64,000 bases of DNA from assembly GCF_907164915.1 (NCBI RefSeq), contig NC_061867.1, positions 44,736,242 through 44,800,241 on the forward strand. Direction: 5' to 3'. The notes under the pieces are model-generated. The model worked only from the letters and a program-made list of their open reading frames with translations. It did no database searches and was not told the origin of the DNA. Made by a program: the position numbers and the translations under genes. Origin of the DNA: Impatiens glandulifera. Taxonomy: Eukaryota; Streptophyta; Magnoliopsida; Ericales; Balsaminaceae. Positions within the stretch are counted from its first letter, which is position 1, and every line of letters begins with the position of its first letter. Shown here in pieces: positions 37,100 to 48,169 of this stretch.

Positions 37100-39545
37100 A
37101 AAAAATGTGAATCATAAGATGTCGACTAATTAACTAACTGTTAATACATAGTATTAAATACAAAATATATATACATATACAAAATTATAAAATTATTTCA
37201 ACAATCTCAAGTGCTCTAGCGGTTAAGATGTTCACATTTCATTCTTAAGAACAAAGATCAAATCCTAAAAACTACAAATTTAAAAGTTAATATTATAAAT
37301 ATTTGAGAGATCGATATTAAAGAATGCATTTTTTAGTATAATATATGGTGACACAACTTTTAAACAAGGAATAAGAGGCATGTGAAAGTGTGATGTCGGA
37401 TTTATTGGTTGGTTTGACGAACATTTAAAAGTGTGAGGTCACGAGATGGAGGTTGGGTGGTGAGTGTTTTGTCAGTCGAGGGGATAAAGAGGCATATAAA
37501 AAAGTGTGATTCACAAGATGATGGTTAATTGGGGGTTAGTGGTTGGTTTGATGAGGTATAAGATGTGTGTGATCAATTGGTATTGGTTGTTGATTTGTTG
37601 AAGTGAGGGTAAAAGGGGTTGTCTAAGATGGGTGGTTTGTTTGCCGAGAGGGTAAAAAGACATATAAAAAAGTGTGAGTCAAAAGATGAGAGTCAATTGG
37701 GAGATTAGTGGTTGGTTTGAAGAGGAATAAGAGTGTGTGATTGACTAAAATTGATTGTTTATTTGTTGAAGTGTGGTAAAAGATGTCAACTAAAATTGGT
37801 GGATGATTTGTCAAGAGGATAAAGAGTATATGAAAAAGTGTGAGTCAAAAGAGGTCGACTAAGATTTGGTGGGTGGATAAAAATGCATATGAAAACGTGT
37901 AAGTCACAAGAGGTCGACTAAGATTGGTAGGTGATTTGCCGAGGGGATAAGAGGTATGTGAAAGTGTGTAAGGTCATAGAGATGAAATGTCAATTGAGAT
38001 TTGGTGGTTGGTTTGCCGAAGTTAGAGTAAATATAAGGGATCTTCTTAACAAATTAGATATTAGTGGTTAAAAATATATGAATGAGATGTTGATTGACCG
38101 AAGTTATCGATTGGGGATTGATTGTTAATTTGTTGAAGTGGGGGTAAAATAAGTCGCGATAAGAGTAAATATGATGAGATGTAAGGTGGAGATTTGTGAT
38201 TGATTTGTCAGGATAAGAAATTGATAATAAAAGGAGACATCGACGGTTTAAAATATATAGATGAGATGTTGATTGAACGAAGTATAACGTGTGTGTGAGG
38301 TCACGAGATTAGATGTCGAAATTAGGATTGATGAGTGATTTCCCGAAGGGATAAAGAAGCATATGAAAAAATGTGAGCCACAATATGAGAGGCTGATTGG
38401 GGAGATTGATGTTTGGTTTGATGAGGGATAAGAGGTGTGTGAAAGTGTGTGTAAGGTAATGAGATGAGATGAGATGTTAGTTGAGATTTAGTGGTTCGTT
38501 TTCCGGAAGTGGGGATTATTTAATAGGCTGGTAACAAATGAGATATTAGTGGTTGAAAATATATGAATGAGATGTTGATTGATCGAAATATAAACGTGTG
38601 TGTGGTCACAAGATTAAAGATCAAAAATAGGATTGGTAAGTGATTTGTTAAGAGGATAAAAAAACATATGAAAAAGTGTGATTCACAAGATGAAATGTCG
38701 ATTGAGATTTGGTGGTTGGTTTCCTGGAAGTGGGAAATAATTTAAGAGGTTGGTAAAAAATGAGATATTTGTGGTTAAAAATATATGAATGAGATGTTGT
38801 TTGACCGAAATGTAAAAGTGTGTGAGGTCACGAGATTAGAGGTCGATTGTGATTGGTGAGTTATTTGTCGAGGGGACAAAGAGACATATGAAAAAGTGTG
38901 AGACATAAGATTAAAGGTCGATTGAGGGATTATTGTTGGTTTGACGAGGATAAGAGGTGTGTGAAAGTGTAAGGTTACGAGATGAGATGTTGATTGAGAT
39001 TTGGTGGTTGGTTTACCTAAGTGGGGGTAAAAAAATAGGTCGCGGTAATATAAAAGAGGATGATAATAAAGGAGATAGTAGTGGTTAAAATATATGAATG
39101 AGATGTTGATTAATCGAATTGTAGAAGTGTGTGAGGTCACAAAATTAAAGGTTAATTGATGGTAAAAGAGGTCACGGTAAAGGTAAAAATCATGAGTTGA
39201 GAGGTGAGATTTGTGTGGATAAAAGACCGATAATAAAATAGATGTATGTGATTTAAAATAATATAAATGAAATTTTGATTGAACGAAATGTGAAAATATA
39301 TGAACTCACTAGAGGTCGATTGAGATTATTGGTTGGTTTATCGAGTGTGATAAGAGGCATGTGAAAAATGTGAGGTCATGATATGAGAAATCAATTGAAA
39401 ATGGTGGTTGATTTGACGAGAGATAATAGATGTGTGAAAGTGTGTTAGATCACGATATGAGATTTGGATTGTATGATTGGTGATTGGTTTGTCGAAGTAA
39501 TGGTAAAAAAGGTTGTAATAATGGATAAGAGGTCGGTAATATTGT
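37100..39545 (+). repeat. Degenerate tandem/interspersed array (GGTCACGAGAT theme)
   Basis: About 2.4 kb of irregularly reused phrases: GTGTGAGGTCACGAGAT, GATTTGGTGGTTGGTTTGCCGA, GATAAAGAGGCATATGAAAAAGTGTGA, AATATATGAATGAGATGTTGATTGA. They recur many times in changing order and spacing. The stretch is unusually G/T-rich on the plus strand and poor in C, unlike its surroundings. The same phrases occur once or twice in Helitron-like copy 1 (about 14760-14900), so the array probably grew from that family's interior. The minus-strand ORFs at 37623-37814 and 38775-39140 are by-products of repeat composition. Confidence 0.75.
37208..37275 (+). mobile_element. tRNA-like / SINE-like segment
   Basis: TCTAGCGGTTAAGATG resembles a Pol III A box and D arm. 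AGATCAAATCC about 40 bp downstream resembles a B box. It lies between the 5' modules and the array of copy 2. No target duplication was identified. Confidence 0.35.
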
Positions 39546-39580
39546 AAAGCACATCTAATATTACTTTAGATATAAAATTT

Positions 39581-40795
39581 ATGACATAACTTTAAATAAA
39601 ATATTTGGATCGATATATAGTAACTAAATAAATTGTATTACATTGATTATTAATAGGAAAAAATTTATATTTCTTATAAGTGTTTTTCAACCCATAAAAT
39701 TATTTTTTCTAATTTTAAATATTTAATGAATTTTAAAATATATATTAAAAATAAATTTTAAATTAAATTTTATAAACTAAAATTAATTTTAAATTATTTA
39801 AATTTGAATAATATTAATTTTATTTAAATTATTTATAAATAAATAATATTTTATTTATATTCTTACCTCTAATCGAAATCAAACCTTAATTGAGATTTTT
39901 TTACTAAAAGTATATATCTATCATATTCTTTTTAACCATTCAATTATTTAATTTACTAATTTAAGTATTCTTATTTTATTTTTATAAATTTCAATTTTAA
40001 ATATAAAAAATATTATATGATTTAACTAATTAAAAACACATCCTCCCCTCATTTTTAAACCCAATTAAAACTCTCAAATAACCAAATATTAAACCAACCT
40101 TAAAAAGTTTGATGTTGGGTTGTTTAATTTATTAAATATTTTATTTTTATTTAAAAATTTATCAATTAGTTTTATATTTTTTATAAAATTTAAATTTAAA
40201 TTAAAGAAAAATATCATAATAATTCAACACATTAAAAACTCAAATATTATTTTTCTAATTTTTGGTATAAAACAAACCATTTTTTTTATACTGAATCATA
40301 AATAACTCAATATCAAATAAACTTCAAAATTCGTTTTAATATTGAATTTTCTAATAAAAAATCATATATCTGTTTTTTCAGTGACTAAATTTATAAATAA
40401 AAATAAATTTTATAATAATTCAATCAGTTAAAACTTCAAATAACTTATTTTGTTATTAAATATATTTTTTTAAATTAAAAATTCTGAATAACTAAACATC
40501 AAACAAGCTTTTAACTATTTAAACTATATGTATTATTAAAAATTTGTTCATTTAAAACTTTTATATTTTTACCCCAAATTTATCATTTTTTAAATAATTT
40601 TGAGCCATTAAATAATTTTAAAATTTTAATATAAAGGTTCATTACACTAGATTAAAAATAAAATTAATTTTGGTCCAGTAGAATTTCAAATTAGTTAAAT
40701 AAATATGAAACAATTTTAAATAAAACCAAATTAATGAAAATAAATAAATAAACATTGATAAAATAAAATTATCAGAAACGATTTATTTTGCAAGA
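39581..40795. other. AT-rich DNA, nothing recognised
   Basis: Extremely AT-rich with TTTAAATTTAAAT-type words. The frame at 40120-40305 is Phe/Ile/Lys-rich background. No element ends seen. Confidence 0.45.
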
Positions 40796-41030
40796 TTGAT
40801 AAAAAAAACTATAAATAATCAAGGTCCAAGCTGGAAATCTAGCCCAAGGGTCAAGTCCGTGAGCCGACATGAAAGCCGAGTTGCAAACCGGTTCGTATGC
40901 GGCAGCGACGACTCGAAGAGGAAGCCGCACCAAGGTACAACCAATAAAGAAAAGAATATAAAAATGAAAAAATACCTCCAAACAATGTTGTTTTGGGTCA
41001 ATTTCTATGTTATTTAAGCTCAAACAGTGT
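40796..41030. other. Small GC-rich island, unidentified
   Basis: About 130 bp around 40825-40955 are clearly richer in G and C than the surroundings and open on both strands (40772-41023 minus, 40796-41017 plus). Translations on either strand show no domain I recognise. It could be a captured exon scrap or a piece of a retroelement. Confidence 0.3.
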
Positions 41031-41579
41031 CGTTTAAGGAATTTATTTTACAAATAAAACAGTTTTCTTCTTCATTTAGTGAGCAGTTCATCCGTTTGGA
41101 TTTGGATGATTTTTTTTTTTGCGCCAAAACAATTATCTTTTAAATAAAACTTTTGAAGAAGTTATTCCATGATTGACTTTGAACATAATCTTGATCGACC
41201 TCAACAATCCGAACTCTCAAATTTGCCCATAAAAATATTCAAACCTAAAGGTAGAAAATCAAAAATTTTGCGATTAAAAACTTTTGAAGTTTAGGCTTCA
41301 TTTAGATATATTCTTAGCCTCATTTAGGAGGGGAGAAGAAGAATTAAGGAGATTTCTAGAATAAGATTTCTCCATTGGACAGTTCCAAACTTTCGAAAAA
41401 TTTTCTTATTCATTCGAGCTTGATTGAGAAGGTTCGGTTGTTTTTAAGTCGTGGTTTGGAGTTGAGTGAGCTAATATGAAGAATCTTGTCACGAAATAAA
41501 ATTCGACCCGTGTGACACTAGGCTAGATCGATTTAGATTCTAACTTAATAAGTATTTTTAAACAATAAAAGAAAAACTT

Positions 41580-41930
41580 AGAGAGAGAATAGTGCTTGAG
41601 AATAAGAAATTTATTGAATGAATACTTAGTGTTTACAAAGAAATATATTTGACTTATTTATAGGACTAATTACAAAATCTATATTAATGATATTTCTCAA
41701 CTAACATATTAATTATATAATTTATATAATCACAACTACTCAATTAATGATATTCTCCCAACTACCTCATTAACGTACTTATTACCGAACTACAATATTA
41801 ATTACTCTAGTGCATGTCTTCTTCAATGCTTCTAGAATACTCCTTGTAGTGGACTTTACTTACACAATTGAGCCTCCCTTAGGCTAGAGAGATTAGCGCT
41901 ATAAGACCAAAACTTCAATAAACTTTGACA
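41580..41930 (-). mobile_element. Probable LTR relic
   Basis: On the minus strand a TGTCAAAG start at 41930 follows a short purine run (AAGAGGA). A TATA-like CCTATAAATAAG (near 41660) is followed by a CT-rich tail (CTATTCTCTCTC, near 41590). This is the internal order of a plant LTR. No partner LTR or target duplication was found, so it may be a truncated solo LTR. Confidence 0.4.
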
Positions 41931-42283
41931 TCCTCTTAAATGTACCGTGACACTAATGGGACCTAACACTTAGGTCTTCTAAGGTACCTTTACACGGAAT
42001 AGCTTTTTGCTATTAGGTGTGTTCTATTATCTTTTCACTTTATTCCGATTGTATTAACTAAGAGCTTACAAAATTGTTGGAATATCTATATAAATTTTGA
42101 AAAGACGTTAAAGTTTGTTAATATATATATAATTAAAAAAATCAAAATATTATATTATTTAAATCAATACACTAATAAGATATTAAAAATAAAATATTTC
42201 TAATAAAGTAAACTAAAAAAAATATTTGTACAAACTCAACTAAGTAGTATTGTGATTTCTTTAATTGACTAGAAAAAGACTTA

Positions 42284-43225
42284 GAGTGCGTTTGGTTCAA
42301 ATAAAAGAATGAAAATAAGAATGGGATTGATAAAGGTAGAGAATATGAATGTATATAATTGATTGAAGTGTTGTATGGTTGGAATTAGTTATTATTACTA
42401 TTACCATTGATAGAGATAGTGCTTGGTTAAAAAACAAAGAACACAATTCCACAATTATGCCTGACATCAATAGAAGTACCAGCGCTGGTTCGAAGACAAC
42501 ATGGACTGCAGCTTCCTCCGCCATCTCCTTCGCCTCCAGGAGCCGCGCCGTATCAGGCGGCGACTCCCGCTGGGATTCAATCAGGAAGATCAGATCTGAC
42601 TCTCCCTTTGACCAACTCTCATTCTCAGACCTCCGATTTCTACAACGCCTCAGTTCTGGCGACATCGGCGTCGTTTACCACGACGCCGAAGTAAAATCCT
42701 CCACAACTTCCAATGCGCCTCTGTTTGCGGTCAAGGTAATGGACAAGAAGGAAGTAGCGAGTCGTAATAAAGAAGGAAGAGAGAAATACTTGAAATGCTT
42801 GAACATCCGTTTCTTCCCACGCTCGCATTGGAATCACCGAAATAGTTGTATTTATTGACGGAATTATGCCCCGGCGGCGATTTCCATGTTCTTCAGCAAC
42901 GTCAGCCTTACCGTCGGTTTCACAAATTTTTAGTCAGGTGCTAGGTTTAGGGTTTGTGTTATGCTCGCGTCAATGACAAAAATACAAGGAGTGCTGAGGT
43001 TGGAGAAGTTGGAGAAAATAATTGATGAAAAGAAGAAGGCTAGGAGAGAAGAAGGCCGGAAGATGAAATAAAAAGAATGAAAGAATAAAAATTGGATAAC
43101 CCCCAAATGAGAGAGGATGGACCGAATCATTAAAATAAGGGAATGATTTTACTATTCATTAATTATATACTATTACCAAACATTACATATTATTCATTTT
43201 CTCATTTCCTAAAAACAAGCATACC
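42284..43225. mobile_element. Tourist-like TIR element carrying a kinase fragment
   Basis: The left end GAGTGCGTTTGGTTC and the reverse complement of the right end GGTATGCTTGTTTTT are related by partial inverted repetition. TTA lies immediately outside both ends (42281-42283 and 43226-43228; the match extends to CTTAGA if the limits are moved by 2-3 bases). AT-rich subterminal arms with GAATGAAAATAAGAATG-type words surround a GC-rich kinase fragment. The simplest reading is a Pack-type non-autonomous element that captured coding sequence. The inverted repeats are imperfect, so this remains inference. Confidence 0.45.
42459..42935 (+). pseudogene. AGCVIII protein kinase fragment (PINOID/WAG-like), broken
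   Basis: The first frame reads a Ser-rich N-terminus, then WDSIRKIRSDSPFDQLSFSD, then LRFLQRLSSGDIGVVYH (glycine loop; the first Gly of GSGDIG is Ser) and LFAVKVMDKKEVASRNKEG (VAIK-type Lys). Near 42775 the frame shifts; the next frame gives REILEMLEHPFLPTL, then a TAG stop (42843-42845) where the family has Trp, then LYLLTELCPGGDFHVLQQRQ and PYRRFHKF. These are AGCVIII kinase subdomains I-V. The catalytic loop, activation loop and C-lobe are missing; homology stops near 42935. A shift, a nonsense change and truncation make it a pseudogene. It is far more GC-rich than its surroundings. Confidence 0.85.
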
Positions 43226-43523
43226 TTAGATAAACAATATTAACCAATAGATGTGGCCAACAAAGTTAAGTATTGTCTACTATAAAATCAGTGTAGATAC
43301 TGAAATATACTAATCAAATCAAAAATCAAAATTCTTAACTGAACAAGATCCTAATTCCTAAATTTTTTATCACTCATTTCCTAAATTTAGGAAAGTTTCT
43401 AATAATGACCGTTTGGATGCATGAAAACAAATATGTTTCATGGTTGTTAAGACATACTTAGAATAAAATTTTGATAATGCATGAGTATATGATGGAAAAA
43501 ATATTTAGTTTAATTATTGAGAA

Positions 43524-44322
43524 CTAGCAAAATTTTCGTGCGATACATACGGATAAGAATAAAAACAAAATAAATTAAAAAAATTATAATAATATATACT
43601 TAATGTTTAAAATTCTTAATAAATCACGAATAATATATTAATATAAAAAATATAACGCTTTCATTCCACATTTTATTCACTTCGGTAAAACAACTTATTT
43701 TCTCACATATTTTTTTCGAATGAATCTCTCGTCTCGTGATATTACACTTTCATTTTGTCAATCAAACATTTGATTCATATTTTTTAATAATTATCATCGT
43801 GACCTCACACTTTGGTCAATCAAATATTTGATTCATATTTGTTTAATCACTTTCAAATGATATCGGTCTATTATCCATCGGCAAACCACATCTTAATCAC
43901 ACTTGGTAAAAGTGAAAGAATATAGAGAATCTTGTTTAATCTTCTTCTCCATCTTTACGTCAGGGAAATATCCAATATATATACATTATAAAAGATTAAT
44001 AAGGAAACTAATAATATAATAACGATATTATTTTATATTCCTAATATAAAGATTATTTCCATAATCTATGATATTATTTTATATGTCTAATATAAAGATT
44101 ATTTCCATAATCTATCAAAAAGGTTGTACTTGTTTTTGTTAGGTTGCAAGTTCGAAACATACAAATAACATTTTTATTTTTAACCGTTTTAAGTTTATGA
44201 GTGGGTCAACCCACAATCCGACTCAAGTATCCATTTACTCTCACATATATATCAAAATTAACCAAAGATCTCGACCCGGTAATCCGGACACTTTAAAAAT
44301 TAAGCATCATTATATATATATA
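43524..44322 (-). mobile_element. Helitron-like element copy 3
   Basis: Reverse orientation relative to copies 1 and 2. On the minus strand it starts near an (AT)n tract (about 44322) with the family's 5' module (GTTAATTTTGATATATATG, GGGTTGACCCACTC, CGAACTTGCAACCTAAC). It then carries the GTGTGAGGTCACGATG segment shared with copy 1 and ends at 43524 with TTGCTAG followed by T. Just before the end, CGTATGTATCGCACG can form a short hairpin. CTAG|T and the preceding hairpin are Helitron 3' hallmarks. A duplicated 45-bp AT-rich segment (about 44023-44115) sits in the middle and is not in copy 1. Confidence 0.65.
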
Positions 44323-45373
44323 AATTTGTAGAAAGCTTTTCTCACGGTAATTTGCACGAAATTTGCGACAAACATTATTTTAAGATTTTGTAAAACGACT
44401 GTAAAGTATTTTTCGGCTACCGATTTTTTTTAGTGATGAAGAATATTGCTCCTATGATGAATATATGTGAAGAATTTATCATTTTGTCAGAAAATATGTC
44501 CGTACATCCTTCAGACAAACGTGCATTTCTTTTGTAGAAATTTGTAACATATTTAGATTATTATTTGATGAACTATTTATAAATTAGATAATGTTTGAGA
44601 ATTCAAACATTTTTAGTAGAATCTTATATATTTTGTATTAATTATTTTACATATCTATCTCTATTATCTTAAATAAGTGTTATTTTTATTTGATTTTTAA
44701 ATTAGTGTTACCAGATTTTTTTTATCACTAATTATTAAATATAGTATATGTTTTTACACTTTTTAATTATTATTTTAAAACCATGACTATAAAATCTGGT
44801 AATATTACTATCATCTTAAGAAAATATTTTATTAAACATTAACTATTTAATAATTAAAAATTAACATTACATCACCTAGTAATATTAAGAACATATATAA
44901 AATAAAAAAAATAAGATATCGATCATGTAAAAAGTTTTAAAATAATATATATTAATTAAAATCTTTAAAATATATTTATTAAAAAGTATAAAATAATTGA
45001 ATTACAAATATTTTATTTTATAAATTAAATAGATTAACCAATTATTTAAAAATAATAAATTAGATTATTGATATTGAAAGGTTAATATTTTTATAATTAT
45101 TAAATTTCTATGTGACGTAGTGATTCTAAAGGATTGGGCTTCACGTTTCACGACAATCTGCTTTTTAATATTTGTAGTCTTAAAAAATCATGATTTCGTG
45201 ATTCTCATTCAGGAATAAAATTGGTATTTATGTTCTCTATTTAACTTAATTATAGTTTTCTTTATATATATAAAAAAATTGGTCTTTAATCCTTTCGGTA
45301 GGGTTGATATTAACATACAAATGTTGAGGAGATATATATTAAGTGTTTTATGTTTGTGGGACGGATTAAAAAA
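44323..45373. other. AT-rich intergenic DNA
   Basis: No ORF, RNA gene or repeat ends recognised. Confidence 0.45.
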
Positions 45374-45415
45374 TTAGGGTTAGGGTTAGGGTTAGGGTTA
45401 GGGTTAGAGTTAGAG
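45374..45415 (+). repeat. Interstitial telomere-type repeat (TTAGGG)5 plus variants
   Basis: Five perfect TTAGGG hexamers (45374-45403) followed by two TTAGAG variants. The usual plant telomere unit is the heptamer TTTAGGG; this tract is hexameric throughout. It is too short and too internal to be a chromosome end. Confidence 0.9.
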
Positions 45416-46318
45416 GATAAACTTCAATTTAATGTAATAAATTATATATATGTATAAGTACATCAAAAAGAAAACGTTATATTATCATGTTTAAATAAGT
45501 TAAACTCTATAATATTTTAAAACATAAAACTCATTTATAATAGAATTTATATTTATATTCTTAGTTAAACCTTTTTCTAAAGTATAATATAAAGTGTCAA
45601 GTAGTCGAAAAGAAAATAATATTCTATTTTATTGCGTAATTCAATCTTCACATTCTTCGTTACTCAAAATAATTGAATGGTTACCTTTCAAATTATGTTT
45701 ATATTGAAATTTAATATAAATTTAACTACGTTAAATATTTTAACGAACAATTAGAATCCTTAAAACAAAAAAAAATAAAAAATAAAAAGAAGTGAACATC
45801 GAAGAGTTAAAGTGCAATAAAAAAAGAAGAAAAAAGAAAAAGTGATACTATCATACCAAGATAAATTCATAAGATTCTCTAAATATACATTTAATTATAA
45901 ACATAATATAAATAATTAAATTTACTTATGCCAATTAAAAATATGAAAATTGAGAAAGAGAATTAAATATAAAAAGAAAAGAATGAGATTCTATTTTTTT
46001 GGAATTAGAAAAATTAGTATTAGTGGAATAAAATTTAGGATAAATGCTGGTTTTCAAACCACCATAAAACTGAAGGAAATAAATTATAAAACTATAAAAC
46101 AATTAAAGTATATATAATATATTTAGACTAAAAAATAAAGTGGAAATGAAAAGGAAGTTGATGGGAAACAAATTTAATATATATATATATATTTTTTTGT
46201 TTTGGGTTTAAGCCCACCTAAACTCTACACTAGATAATTCGTCTATGTATGTTCCTAAGAATCCAACTAGTCATTAATAAATACTCTTTAATTTCTACTT
46301 CTTTCTTCAGGAATTCTT

Positions 46319-46320
<2 letters not shown>
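45416..46320. other. AT-rich intergenic DNA
   Basis: A-rich stretches around 45760-45850 and AT words elsewhere. No gene or element ends. Confidence 0.45.

Positions 46321-46380
<60 letters not shown>
46321..46380. repeat. (AT)30 microsatellite
   Basis: Uninterrupted dinucleotide tract of 60 bp. The Tyr/Ile ORFs seen across it on both strands are artefacts of the repeat. Confidence 0.97.
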
Positions 46381-46381
<1 letters not shown>

Positions 46382-46383
<2 letters not shown>

Positions 46384-46555
46384 TTAATTAATTCATATAA
46401 ATTTAATATGGTCCTCAACAACTATGACATTTCATATTAGTTTAAGACAATTTTAATGTGAATATGTATTTTAATTAATTCATATCAATTTAATATGGTC
46501 TTAAACAATTATGACATTTCATATTAGTTTAAGACAATTTTAATGTGAAAAGATA
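46382..46555. repeat. Tandem duplication, 87-bp unit x2
   Basis: TTTTAATTAATTCATAT starts both copies (46382 and 46469). Both contain TTTAATATGGTC, TATGACATTTCATATTAG and end with TTTTAATGTGAA. A few substitutions separate them. Confidence 0.9.
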
Positions 46556-47551
46556 TCTGTATTTAAATTATATTAATGGTTTTTTCGCTTATAAAAATAC
46601 TTAATTTTGTACTTATAATTAATTTAATTTATACTATTATTCATAGCAATAGTTATAAAATTAAACAATACTTAAATTTAAATAAATTATAATTTAATTC
46701 TTTATGAGTTATACAATTAATCAATATTAAATCAATGATTATCATATACATAATTATTTGAAATAGTTAAGTATTTTATTTTATTTTCTTAATATATTTA
46801 TTTATAATTAATTATCATAAGTAAAAAACGAATCATTAGCGACGAAATTTATCAGTAGTATTGTTTTACTGTCGCTATTGGTAAACAAATAATAATAGTT
46901 ACATTAACCATGTATCAATAGCCACATTTATTAGATCCTGTGGCCAAATTTTGTAATTTTTTTACTTTTATTAAAACATCCCTATCACATTTTATGTATA
47001 ATTATTCAATTATTAAATTTATTAATCAAAATACTTTTATTTTATTTTTATTTTTTTTAATTTTATTAAAATATCCTATTGCATAAATGAATAATCCTTT
47101 TATCGAGTAATTAATTATTTATTATTCAATCAATTGGAAAAATATACTTTAGAGAAGTGAATCAGAAACAACAAATCAATTTAGTCATTCATAATATCAC
47201 CCACTTATATTATTAAATTTGGTGAAATCTAAATGACATATCCAAACCTATAATGATCTTTAGCTCATACTATATATATATTGTATGAACATTCAAAAAC
47301 AGTTGGAGGGGACAACTAATTGATTTCAGTTTAACAGTTTATTCAATAATCAACCATAAATGAATAAATGTATTTTACTAAACAATAAATCCAAAATATG
47401 GTTAGGTTCACCAATTTTAGGGAAATAGGAAAATTTAACTTTCCACATACTTCTACTTCTGGATATGATAAATAAGAATTTAGTTGTGATTTGTACTAAT
47501 TATTTAAGTTGTCATTAGTTTAAAATAGTTTTTGAATAAGACAAAGAAGAA

Positions 47552-47657
47552 CACCTTGTGGACATTTTGTCAAATACCTTGTGGACATTTTGTCAAACAC
47601 CTTGTAGACATTTTGTCAAACACCTTGTAGACATTTTGTCAAATACTTTGTGAACAT
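47552..47657. repeat. 23-bp minisatellite, about 4.6 units
   Basis: Unit starts at 47552, 47575, 47598, 47621 and 47644 (partial). The core is CACCTTGTGGACATTTTGTC with a G/A variant at one position. The units directly abut, so there are no spacers. Confidence 0.9.
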
Positions 47658-48169
47658 ATAATTGAAAAATATGAATAATCAGCCAGGGTAGAAACTGAAA
47701 AATATGAATAATCAAACTAGTATAAAGCAAACAAAATAACAAAATAAATAGGATGGACTTTATTTTTGTATGACCAAGAAGATAGAAGAATAACAAACCT
47801 AATTATCATACCTTCGAAGTGATCTCTTCGTAAGAATGTAAAAGTATTTGCTGAAAAAGAAACTATTCTAACAGAACTATCTCAACAGAACAGAATGTTG
47901 CCGGCTCCTACTGCATCTTCGGACCTTCAAAGTTTAATCAACAAACTGAACGAGAATCAAGAGATCGCACAAGTAAAAATCGACGATCGTTCAACGATAG
48001 ATAGAGAATCAAGGAGATCGCACTCTTTTTTTTAACGCTTTGGAATTTCTGTCTGTCTGTCCTTCCTTCAATAACTCTAGATCGATTCGATAAAGAACAA
48101 CAACTGATTTGTATCCTCTAAAACGGCAGAAGTTTTTATTTTTAAGGAAGTTTTTATTCTTAAGGAAGA

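Larger units (their letters stand above)
36588..39580 (+). mobile_element. Helitron-like copy 2, expanded by an internal array
   Basis: The left part repeats the tandem-double 5' module of copy 1: module 1 at about 36588-36900 and module 2 at about 36904-37085. The latter starts AATCTATATATATAATAA, which gives the A|TC start expected of a Helitron 5' end. Both contain GTTGTG(A/G)TTAATTT, GAAACAGTTAAAAATAAA and CTTGCAACCTAAC-type words. The interior (37100-39545) is a degenerate array, listed separately. A possible 3' end near 39575 (CTAAT) lacks a clear hairpin, so the right limit is approximate. Confidence 0.5.

Noticed and set aside
37623..39140. His/Thr/Ser-rich minus-strand ORFs of 63 and 121 codons
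   Set aside because: They follow the degenerate array and repeat internal phrases; no independent coding evidence.
42297..42665. 122-codon minus-strand ORF
   Set aside because: It is the antisense shadow of the GC-rich kinase fragment.
46230..46440. ORFs with Ile-Tyr runs on both strands
   Set aside because: Produced by the (AT)30 microsatellite.
47552..47657. CRISPR-like short regular repeats
   Set aside because: The 23-bp units abut directly with no spacers and the DNA is plant nuclear; it is a minisatellite.
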